Shown here: in pieces, positions 1-6,011 of the stretch
Numbering within the stretch: position 1 is the first letter of the stretch
How the letters are laid out: each line of letters begins with the position of its first letter
NCBI GenBank assembly: GCA_019637615.1
Contig: JAHBVJ010000001.1
Location: 248,001-312,000, forward strand
Length of the DNA stretch: 64,000 bases
Direction of reading: 5' to 3'
Source of the DNA: Anaerolineae bacterium
GTDB lineage: Bacteria > Chloroflexota > Anaerolineae > Aggregatilineales > UBA2796
Program-made: the position numbers and the translations under genes
Notes under the pieces: generated by a model
Database searches by the model: none
The model's input: the letters and a program-made list of their open reading frames with translations, nothing else
What the model was told of the DNA's origin: nothing

Positions 1-399
1 GGGACACCCGTCGCGTGTGTCGCGGCGATCAAGACCATCGAGTACATCCAGCAAAACAATCTGCCCACGCGTGCCTTGCATATCGGAGATATTCTCCGCG
101 CCGAATTTGAACGTTGGCAGCGCGAAATCCCGATGGTTGCCGATGTGCGCGGCCTCGGTTCGATGCTGGCTGTAGAACTCGTCCTGAATCGGGAAGATAA
201 AACGCCCGCCAAGACGCAGACGCTCGATATCATTCAAGAAGCTGCCCGCCACGGCGTGATCATGATCCGCGCGGGGCTGTTCAGCAATTGCCTGCGGATG
301 CTGATGCCGCTCACCATGCCCGACGATCAACTGCGCGAAGGATTAGCCGTCATCGAAGCCGCCATTCGCACCATCGCCCGCAAAGAAGGGCTACTCTAG
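1..399 (+). CDS. Class III aminotransferase, C-terminal fragment (4-aminobutyrate aminotransferase-like)
   Basis: The reading frame is open from the first base, so the gene starts outside the window and only about 132 C-terminal residues are seen. They match the small domain of PLP-dependent class III aminotransferases: G-T-P-V-A-C-V-A-A at the left edge, V-R-G-L-G-S-M-L-A-V-E-L about 40 residues later, then N-C-L-R-M-L-M-P-L-T near the end, where GABA aminotransferases have V-I-R-x-L-P-P-L-T. The PLP lysine lies upstream and is not visible. The enzyme would move an amino group from an omega-amino acid to 2-oxoglutarate in the cytoplasm. The substrate cannot be fixed from this piece; ornithine or acetylornithine types are alternatives. 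A strong hairpin follows the stop codon. Confidence 0.8.
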   Translation, partial: GTPVACVAAIKTIEYIQQNNLPTRALHIGDILRAEFERWQREIPMVADVRGLGSMLAVELVLNREDKTPAKTQTLDIIQEAARHGVIMIRAGLFSNCLRMLMPLTMPDDQLREGLAVIEAAIRTIARKEGLL

Positions 400-420
400 C
401 AACGTTATTTTCGATAGTGC

Positions 421-450
421 AACTCCCTCCTCGCAAATGAGGAGGGAGTT
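421..450. terminator. Bidirectional terminator between convergent genes
   Basis: A perfect 12-bp stem (AACTCCCTCCTC paired with GAGGAGGGAGTT) encloses a 6-nt loop. It sits in the 60-bp gap between the aminotransferase on the plus strand and the DUF1917-like gene on the minus strand, so it can end both transcripts. Confidence 0.8.
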
Positions 451-459
451 AGAGCGGGA

Positions 460-882
460 TTACGCTTCCACATCCCGCTCATAGCGGAGCTTGCCTTCAA
501 TGCCTATTTCCCGTAGCGCATTGAGTACCCTCTCCACATCAGCCTGATCATCCGCGTCATATGTCCGCACGCAGATCATACGCCCGGATGCATTCTTGCC
601 CATGCGTGACACGCTCGCCGCCTTGGACTTGTAACCAAGCTTGCCCGCTTCCGTCGCCGTCTTGATCCGCTCCCACATGGCGTCGATGTCCTCCAAATTG
701 GTGCGGATCACCCATTGACCGGTGCGCGGCGTTGGCTGCGCTCCATCACCCTTACGTTTCGCCTCGATCCAGTACCCGATGTTGACCTCGGACGGCTTGG
801 CGTCTTCATCATTTGCCATCCGCGCCCGCTGCACCAATTGGATCAGGTCGAGTTTTTGCGGGTCAAGTTTGTCATCGCTCAT
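460..882 (-). CDS. DUF1917/Bles03-like protein of unknown function
   Basis: A 140-residue soluble protein. The C-terminal part carries G-Q-W-V-I-R, then W-E-R-I-K-T-A-T-E-A-G-K-L-G, R-M-I-C-V-R-T-Y-D-A-D-D and a final V-L-N-A-L-R-E-I-G helix. This layout recalls the Bles03/DUF1917 family, some members of which are labelled putative phosphothreonine lyase-like. I recognise the pattern but cannot verify it, and no catalytic role is assigned. The N-terminal 35 residues are charged and probably flexible. The gene lies 18 bp downstream of the monooxygenase-fold gene on the same strand, so the two are probably co-transcribed. Confidence 0.55.
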   Translation of the reverse strand: MSDDKLDPQKLDLIQLVQRARMANDEDAKPSEVNIGYWIEAKRKGDGAQPTPRTGQWVIRTNLEDIDAMWERIKTATEAGKLGYKSKAASVSRMGKNASGRMICVRTYDADDQADVERVLNALREIGIEGKLRYERDVEA

Positions 883-900
883 GAGGACTTCTCTTCGCTG

Positions 901-1209
901 TTACGTCCAATGCTCATCATTGGGAAACGTATTGAAATATCGCACACCAACGCGCGGTTCTGCCATCATGTCGGCTACCGTTTCGCGCCACTTGAAAAAA
1001 TGCGGTTGCTGTTGGTGATACGCGAAATCTTCCTTAGCCCTATACACCTCGTACAAAAAGAAGCGCCCCGGATCATCTTCGCCTTGCAGCACGTCAAAGC
1101 GTAAATTATTCGGTTCTTTGCGCGTGCCCTCATGATTCAGCCGGATCGCTTCCTTGAACTGCTCAATGAATTCAGGCTTCACCTTGACCGTGACGCACAC
1201 AACGTACAT
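901..1209 (-). CDS. Antibiotic-biosynthesis-monooxygenase-fold protein, LsrG-like
   Basis: A 102-residue single-domain protein of the dimeric alpha/beta-barrel (ABM) fold. It resembles LsrG closely along its length: N-H-E-G-T-R-K-E-P-N-N-L-R-F-D-V-L-Q in the first half, R-F-F-L-Y-E-V-Y, and H-Q-Q-Q-P-H-F before the last helix. LsrG isomerises a phosphorylated autoinducer-2 derivative, but most relatives are small cofactor-free monooxygenases or have no assigned role. No lsr gene is nearby, so an AI-2 role is not implied. AAGGA lies about 11 bases ahead of the ATG. It is the first gene of a two-gene minus-strand unit with the DUF1917-like gene. Confidence 0.8.
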   Translation of the reverse strand: MYVVCVTVKVKPEFIEQFKEAIRLNHEGTRKEPNNLRFDVLQGEDDPGRFFLYEVYRAKEDFAYHQQQPHFFKWRETVADMMAEPRVGVRYFNTFPNDEHWT

Positions 1210-1337
1210 GAGTCTATATCCTTGCTATGGGTGAGTATCCTACGCCTTGATTGTAGACGAGATGCGCAAATTCGTCGCGTTGAGCGCATCATGCTATGCT
1301 GATGTTTGATACCAGATACCAAGATCAGTGGGTTCCC

Positions 1338-2138
1338 ATGTCTTCACCACTTCCCAATTCCGGTGCAGCCTTCGATCACATCGCGGATCGTTATGACGCC
1401 GATTCTACCGATCTGCTCATCAGCCGTTGGATACGGGAGCGCGTCTGGTCATGGCTAACGGACATATTCCAACCGGGGATGCGCGTTTTGGAGATCGGCT
1501 GCGGCACGGGTGAGGATGCGGTCTGGTTGGCGAAGCGCGGCGTCAGCGTCACCGCCACCGACGCCAGCCCGCACATGTTAGCCGTCACGCAGCGCAAAGC
1601 CGAAGAAGCGGGCGTCAGCGCGCTCGTCACCACACGCCAACTCGATCTCAACGCGGCGACTTCATGGGACATCCCGTCGCACGATGGTGCATTCTCCAAC
1701 TACGGTGCGCTCAACTGCATCGGCACTTACCGCGATCTTGGCGCTGCTCTCTCCCGAATCGTGCGCCCCGGCGGACGAATTGGCCTCGCTGTGATGAGTC
1801 CCTTGTGCGTGTGGGAACTCCTGTGGCACACCTTGCACCGCGATCTGCGCACTGCCACCCGTCGTCTCAGCGGCACATCGACGGCGCACATCGGTGGCGT
1901 CTCCTTTCCCGTCTACTACCCCACACCCCGCCGCCTGATCCGCGAATTCGGCTCGGACTTCCGCCTACAACATCTGCGCGGTCTTGGCGTCTTCCTCCCG
2001 CCGAGTGATGTCTACGCCGCGTTAGGCAAACATCCCGCGCTGGCACGACGCTTACTGCGCCTTGAAACCCTCACCGCCGATCACTTTCCCTTCAATCAGC
2101 TTGCTGATCATTTCTGGCTAGAGTTACGGCGTAACTAG
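1338..2138 (+). CDS. Class I SAM-dependent methyltransferase
   Basis: About 266 residues. Motif I is intact as V-L-E-I-G-C-G-T-G-E-D-A, followed by V-T-A-T-D-A-S-P-H-M-L (the acidic residue that binds the SAM ribose) and a D-G-A-F-S-N-Y-G-A-L-N motif IV region. This is a Rossmann-fold small-molecule or lipid methyltransferase of the UbiE-like superfamily; the acceptor is unknown. The frame is also open to an ATG at 1296, but the ATG at 1338 gives the usual short lead before the A-F-D-H-I-A-D-R-Y-D helix that opens this family, so it is preferred. No partner gene in the same pathway is visible. Confidence 0.85.
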   Translation: MSSPLPNSGAAFDHIADRYDADSTDLLISRWIRERVWSWLTDIFQPGMRVLEIGCGTGEDAVWLAKRGVSVTATDASPHMLAVTQRKAEEAGVSALVTTRQLDLNAATSWDIPSHDGAFSNYGALNCIGTYRDLGAALSRIVRPGGRIGLAVMSPLCVWELLWHTLHRDLRTATRRLSGTSTAHIGGVSFPVYYPTPRRLIREFGSDFRLQHLRGLGVFLPPSDVYAALGKHPALARRLLRLETLTADHFPFNQLADHFWLELRRN

Positions 2139-2172
2139 GCGGAGTCACCCATGCGTGGGGATTCCTTGCCTC

Positions 2173-2201
2173 TTGACATCACCGAACAAATGCACTATAA
2201 T
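2173..2201 (+). promoter_or_regulatory. Consensus sigma-70 promoter of the AraC-type regulator
   Basis: TTGACA at 2173-2178 and TATAAT at 2196-2201 are separated by exactly 17 bases. Both hexamers are perfect. Start of transcription would be near 2208, at the first arm of the inverted repeat that follows. Confidence 0.85.
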
Positions 2202-2208
2202 ATACAGG

Positions 2209-2264
2209 GTGTTAGATGCGGGGTTATTGTCTAACACGAAATGAGTGAACGGGTTTTCACTCAT
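2209..2264 (+). promoter_or_regulatory. Two consecutive 8-bp inverted repeats in the araC leader
   Basis: GTGTTAGA (2209-2216) pairs with TCTAACAC (2230-2237), and ATGAGTGA (2241-2248) pairs with TCACTCAT (2257-2264). All arms are perfect. They occupy the start site and leader between a consensus promoter and the regulator start at 2311. They may be operators for an autoregulator or leader hairpins; the sequence alone does not decide. Confidence 0.6.
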
Positions 2265-2310
2265 ACTCCACAGCGGTTTCAGGGATCGATCATCCAGAGA
2301 AAGTTGCATC

Positions 2311-3078
2311 GTGAAGCTGATCTTTGAAGAAAGACCATCCGACTCGCCATTCGTCGAACGTATTTGGCGCACGCGGAGTGAGCGTATCGATACATTCATC
2401 TCGATTGCGGTCAGCCAATGGGAACTCGTCGTCTGGACGCAGTACGGCAAAACGCAAATGACGGTACGCGGGCCAGAAACGCACGCCACGTATGCGCCCG
2501 TCCCTGACAATGCGGAATTCTTCGGCATCTTCTTCAAGCACGGCACCTATATGCCGCATTTGCCCTTCGACCAGCTTATCAATCAAGGGTTAGATCTGCC
2601 CGACGCTGGCAGCCATTCATTCTGGCTCAACGGTTCCGCGTGGCAGTTCCCCACCTACGACAACGCCGACACCTTCGTGAATCGACTTGTGCGAGAAGGT
2701 CTCATTGCCTACGAATCCAACGTCGAAGCCGCGCTGCACGGCAGCCTGCCGGATGACTACTCTTTGCGTACCACGCAGCGGCGCTTCCTTCGCAGCACTG
2801 GCATGTCACTCAATGCCGTGCGTAAGATCGAGCGCGCCCGCTATGCCGCCGGCCTCTTGCGGCAGGGCATCTCGATTCAGGATACCGTCTTTCAGGCAGG
2901 TTTTTTCGATCAGGCGCATATGACTCACGCCTTGAAGCGTCTGATTGGGCAAACCCCCGCGCAGATCATGGACATCTCGCGGTCTGTACAGTTGTCGTTT
3001 ACTTACAATACAACGCCCCCTCCCGTAGCCTATGATATGGATGTCATATGGAATTCACTGCAAGGAGCCACAGCATGA
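2311..3078 (+). CDS. AraC-family transcriptional regulator
   Basis: About 255 residues from a GTG at 2311. The frame also runs upstream to 2245, but that part overlaps the leader repeats. The C-terminal third has the paired helix-turn-helix of AraC proteins: L-R-T-T-Q-R-R-F-L-R-S-T-G-M-S, then R-A-R-Y-A-A-G-L-L-R-Q-G, Q-A-G-F-F-D-Q-A-H-M-T-H-A-L-K-R, and the closing G-Q-T-P-A-Q-I. The N-terminal half looks like a ligand-sensing beta domain without a recognised family. The stop codon overlaps the ATG of the DHFR-like gene (ATGA at 3075-3078), so the two are translationally coupled. A 30-residue tail follows the DNA-binding domain. Confidence 0.85.
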   Translation: MKLIFEERPSDSPFVERIWRTRSERIDTFISIAVSQWELVVWTQYGKTQMTVRGPETHATYAPVPDNAEFFGIFFKHGTYMPHLPFDQLINQGLDLPDAGSHSFWLNGSAWQFPTYDNADTFVNRLVREGLIAYESNVEAALHGSLPDDYSLRTTQRRFLRSTGMSLNAVRKIERARYAAGLLRQGISIQDTVFQAGFFDQAHMTHALKRLIGQTPAQIMDISRSVQLSFTYNTTPPPVAYDMDVIWNSLQGATA

Positions 3079-3647
3079 GAAAAGTAGTCGCGGGGTTGTT
3101 CATCACGGCGGATGGCGTCACCGAAGAACCGAGCAATTGGCAAGAGCACTTTGACGAGGATATGGGGGCGGAGTTGGGCAAGCATCTCGCGGAGACAGAT
3201 GCGATCCTGCTTGGTCGCGTGACGTACACATACTGGGTGGATTATTGGCCTACCCAATCGCCTGAATCCGATGCCGACTTCGCCCACCACATCAATAACA
3301 CGCCCAAATACGTCGTCTCTGATACGCTGTCCGAGGTGCATTGGGGCAAGTTCAACACGGTGACATTGGTCAGGGGCAAAGACCTAGCGGCGACACTCGA
3401 CAAGCTCAAACAGCAACCCGGCAAGAACATCGCCGTCTCGGGCAGTCCCACCTTGGTGCGCCGCATGATCGAGGCCGATCTGCTCGATGAGCTGACTCTG
3501 ATCGTCCATCCGGTCTTAGCTGCTCGCGGCAAGCGCCTCTTCGATGGGCTACACGACCTGAAACGGCTCGATCTGGTTTCGACTCGATCAACCCGTATGG
3601 GCACGGTCTTCATCACTTATCACTTGCGCAAGCCGGACACCAAATAA
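3075..3647 (+). CDS. Dihydrofolate reductase family protein (RibD C-terminal-like)
   Basis: 190 residues matching the RibD-C/DHFR-like fold: the opening strand V-V-A-G-L-F-I-T-A-D-G-V, L-L-G-R-V-T-Y near residue 50, V-V-S-D-T-L, I-A-V-S-G-S-P-T-L-V-R-R and E-L-T-L-I-V-H-P-V-L near the end. Family members are NADPH-dependent reductases found beside many regulators; few have a known substrate. AAGGAG at 3062-3067 precedes the ATG and lies inside the araC coding region. The 4-base overlap with the AraC gene makes a regulator-enzyme pair, so the reductase probably responds to the same signal. Confidence 0.85.
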   Translation: MRKVVAGLFITADGVTEEPSNWQEHFDEDMGAELGKHLAETDAILLGRVTYTYWVDYWPTQSPESDADFAHHINNTPKYVVSDTLSEVHWGKFNTVTLVRGKDLAATLDKLKQQPGKNIAVSGSPTLVRRMIEADLLDELTLIVHPVLAARGKRLFDGLHDLKRLDLVSTRSTRMGTVFITYHLRKPDTK

Positions 3648-3661
3648 ACGACCACTAGTCC

Positions 3662-3715
3662 GTGATTATTGTCGGGGAATGCGTAAGAAATGCCTTCCCC
3701 GAGGCGTCCGATCAC
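3662..3715 (+). other. Hairpin between the reductase and the MFS gene
   Basis: TCGGGGAA (3672-3679) pairs with TTCCCCGA (3695-3702), and an outer GTGAT (3662-3666) can pair with ATCAC (3711-3715). There is no T-run after it. It is either a weak terminator for the reductase or part of the MFS leader. Confidence 0.5.
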
Positions 3716-3822
3716 TACGCAATTCGCAAGGGGAAGTAAAGCTCACCAACAAACCACAAACGTAATATTCAATCGTCCGTGTTCAGAGAAACTCACTAGC
3801 CCATCAACAGGGAGAAAACTGA

Positions 3823-5409
3823 ATGAGTGCAAACGCTTTGCCACGCGCTGGACGGCGCGAATGGATTGGCCTTGCCGTGCTGATGCTGCCCACCTTGCTC
3901 ATCGCGATGGACTTGACCGTGCTGCATCTCGCAGTGCCGCATCTCAGCGCTGATCTCAAACCAACCAGCGCGCAACTGCTGTGGATCACGGACATTTACG
4001 GCTTTATGATCGCGGGGTCGCTCGTCACGATGGGCACACTCGGTGATCGCATCGGTCGCCGCAAACTGTTAATGATGGGCGCAGCGGCCTTCGGGGCAGC
4101 TTCCATATTAGCCGCATTTTCCACCAGCGCCAACATGCTGATCGCGGCGCGTGCGCTCCTCGGCATCGCCGGAGCGACCCTCATGCCCTCCACCATGTCG
4201 CTCATCCGCAACATGTTCCTCGATCCCCGTCAGCGTACCGTTGCCATTGGCATCTGGGTGTCCGGGTTTTCGGTCGGTGGTGCAGTAGGGCCATTGGTTG
4301 GTGGCTTTCTGTTGGAGCATTTCGCGTGGGGATCAGTTTTCCTGCTCGGCGTACCCGTCATGGCGACTTTACTGATCGCGGGGCCGATCCTTCTGCCAGA
4401 GTATAAAGACCCTAACCCCGGTAAGTTTGACCTGCTCAGTGCCTTCATGTCGTTGGCAGCGGTGCTGCTGGTCATTTTCGGTCTCAAGCAGTTCGCGCAG
4501 GATGGCCTCAGTTTGATTTCAGCCATCTCGGTAGTCGTTGGCCTCGTCATCGGCTATCTATTCGTCCAGCGCCAGCGCACTCTGCCCGATCCGCTGATCG
4601 ATCTGAACCTATTCCGTACAACCGCCTTCAGCGCGGCGTTAGCCACTTATACGTTAGGCATCTTTGTCAACTTTGGCACCTTCCTGTTTGTCGCTCAATA
4701 TCTACAACTGGTGCTAGGGCTGAAGCCGATGGAAGCGGGATTGTGGTCAGCGCCCGGTTCGTTGGCCTTCATCCTCAGCTCGAATCTAGCGCCTCGGCTG
4801 GTGAACAAAACGCGTCCGGCCTATCTCGTAGCGGGTGGTCTCGTGCTGGCGGCGCTAGGCGCGGGGCTGCTCGTGTTCGTGGGCAATGACTCGCTCATCC
4901 TCGTCGTCGTCGGCAATATTCTGATGTCGCTTGGTTTCGGTCTCACCTTCACCCTGACGGTCGATATGGTCGTTGGCGCGGCACCACCGGAACGTGCTGG
5001 CGCGGCCTCGGCACTGTCAGAAACGGGGGCAGAGTTCGGTGGAGCGCTCGGTCTTGCTCTCCTTGGCAGTTTAGGGTTAGCCATCTATCGCAGTCATCTC
5101 GCCGCCAGTTTGCCAGCGGGCATCCCGCCTGAAATCGTCAAGCCCGTCGAGGAAACACTCGGTGCGGCGGTGCAAGCGGCGAGCCAACTTCCTGCCCAAC
5201 TTGGTTCAGAACTATTGACAGCGGCTCAACAGGCGTTCATTCCTGCCTTGCGTATCCTCGCCTTCATCGGCGTGGTTGGTTACATCGGCTTGGCTATCCT
5301 CGTAGCGACCATGCTCCGTGATGTACGCCCCCACGCCGAGACCGATGAACATCTCGAATCAGACTTTGCGATGGGTGGCCTGACCACTAGCGCACAGCCC
5401 GAAATGTAG
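3823..5409 (+). CDS. MFS multidrug exporter, DHA2 (14-helix) family
   Basis: 528 residues of a drug:H+ antiporter-2 permease. Visible markers are L-L-I-A-M-D-L-T-V-L-H-L in helix 1, W-I-T-D-I-Y-G-F in helix 2, the motif-A loop G-D-R-I-G-R-R-K, the motif-C stretch G-G-A-V-G-P-L-V-G-G-F-L-L, and about 14 hydrophobic segments. It probably exports cationic or amphipathic compounds at the cytoplasmic membrane, like QacA or SmvA. GGGAGAAAA precedes the ATG. Helices 13 and 14 are separated by a longer loop around residues 425-465, where QacA-type pumps also carry an outer loop. A 175-bp gap with a hairpin separates it from the AraC-reductase pair, so co-regulation is possible but not shown. Confidence 0.9.
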   Translation: MSANALPRAGRREWIGLAVLMLPTLLIAMDLTVLHLAVPHLSADLKPTSAQLLWITDIYGFMIAGSLVTMGTLGDRIGRRKLLMMGAAAFGAASILAAFSTSANMLIAARALLGIAGATLMPSTMSLIRNMFLDPRQRTVAIGIWVSGFSVGGAVGPLVGGFLLEHFAWGSVFLLGVPVMATLLIAGPILLPEYKDPNPGKFDLLSAFMSLAAVLLVIFGLKQFAQDGLSLISAISVVVGLVIGYLFVQRQRTLPDPLIDLNLFRTTAFSAALATYTLGIFVNFGTFLFVAQYLQLVLGLKPMEAGLWSAPGSLAFILSSNLAPRLVNKTRPAYLVAGGLVLAALGAGLLVFVGNDSLILVVVGNILMSLGFGLTFTLTVDMVVGAAPPERAGAASALSETGAEFGGALGLALLGSLGLAIYRSHLAASLPAGIPPEIVKPVEETLGAAVQAASQLPAQLGSELLTAAQQAFIPALRILAFIGVVGYIGLAILVATMLRDVRPHAETDEHLESDFAMGGLTTSAQPEM

Positions 5410-5432
5410 CACCAATACTACGTCGAACCCTT

Positions 5433-5464
5433 GCCACCGTGTCGCGAATTAGCGGCATGGTGGC
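5433..5464 (+). terminator. Hairpin after the MFS gene
   Basis: GCCACCGTGTCGC (5433-5445) pairs over 13 positions, two of them G-T, with GCGGCATGGTGGC (5452-5464), leaving a 6-nt loop. No clear T-run follows, so it may be a weak or factor-assisted terminator. Confidence 0.5.
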
Positions 5465-5500
5465 GTTGCCTGTGACTTTCGCTCCTCTGCCAATTGAGTC

Positions 5501-5529
5501 TTGACTTCTCTCGCGAACAGATGTACGAT
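5501..5529 (+). promoter_or_regulatory. Promoter of the DUF952 gene
   Basis: TTGACT (5501-5506), a 17-base spacer and TACGAT (5524-5529). The expected start point is near 5536, about 25 bases before the gene. Confidence 0.6.
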
Positions 5530-5561
5530 CATCCACCGCTTTCGATCAGGTGGAGATGACA

Positions 5562-5903
5562 GTGCCTTCTATCACCCACATCACGAGTCGTACCGAGTGG
5601 CAAGCCGCCCAAGCGCAAGGCTACTATGAAGCCCCTTCTCTTCACAGTGAGGGTTTCATCCACTGCTCAACCTTGGATCAAGTTGCCGCCACCGCCAACC
5701 GCTATTATCGTGGGCAGCACGATCTAGTTCTGCTATATATTGATCCGACGCTACTTGAACCCGAAATGATCTATGAAGAAGCGCCGAGCGTCGGTGAATG
5801 GTTCCCGCACCTCTATGGTCGTCTCAATCTCGATGCAGTGATCAGCGTAAATAGTTTTGAACCAGATGCCGATGGTGTTTTCCATTCGCCACCCGAAGTC
5901 TAG
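5562..5903 (+). CDS. DUF952 family protein
   Basis: About 113 residues. The family signature is clear: I-T-S-R-T-E-W-Q-A-A, S-E-G-F-I-H-C-S-T near residue 30, a long V-L-L-Y-I-D-P-T strand, and F-P-H-L-Y-G-R-L-N-L-D-A-V in the last third. DUF952 proteins are small cytoplasmic proteins, often fused to or beside other enzymes, with no settled activity. The start is uncertain. AGGTGGAG at 5548-5555 touches an in-frame ATG at 5556 but has ideal spacing for the GTG at 5562, which is why the GTG is chosen; the difference is two residues. It stands alone with its own promoter. Confidence 0.85.
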   Translation: MPSITHITSRTEWQAAQAQGYYEAPSLHSEGFIHCSTLDQVAATANRYYRGQHDLVLLYIDPTLLEPEMIYEEAPSVGEWFPHLYGRLNLDAVISVNSFEPDADGVFHSPPEV

Positions 5904-6011
5904 CGACACGGGTGTCGTGAACAACCAAGAATCTTCTTTACGCCTAGAGTTACAGCAGCAAAGTTAGCTTTTTCGTCCATCTAATCAATCGCTACGTGCG
6001 GAGAGTAAAGC

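Noticed and set aside
901..1209. AI-2 processing (lsr) locus
   Set aside because: Only an LsrG-like fold is present; no lsr kinase, aldolase or transporter nearby.
3662..3822. Riboswitch upstream of the MFS exporter
   Set aside because: Only one nested hairpin is seen, no conserved aptamer core and no terminator-antiterminator pair.
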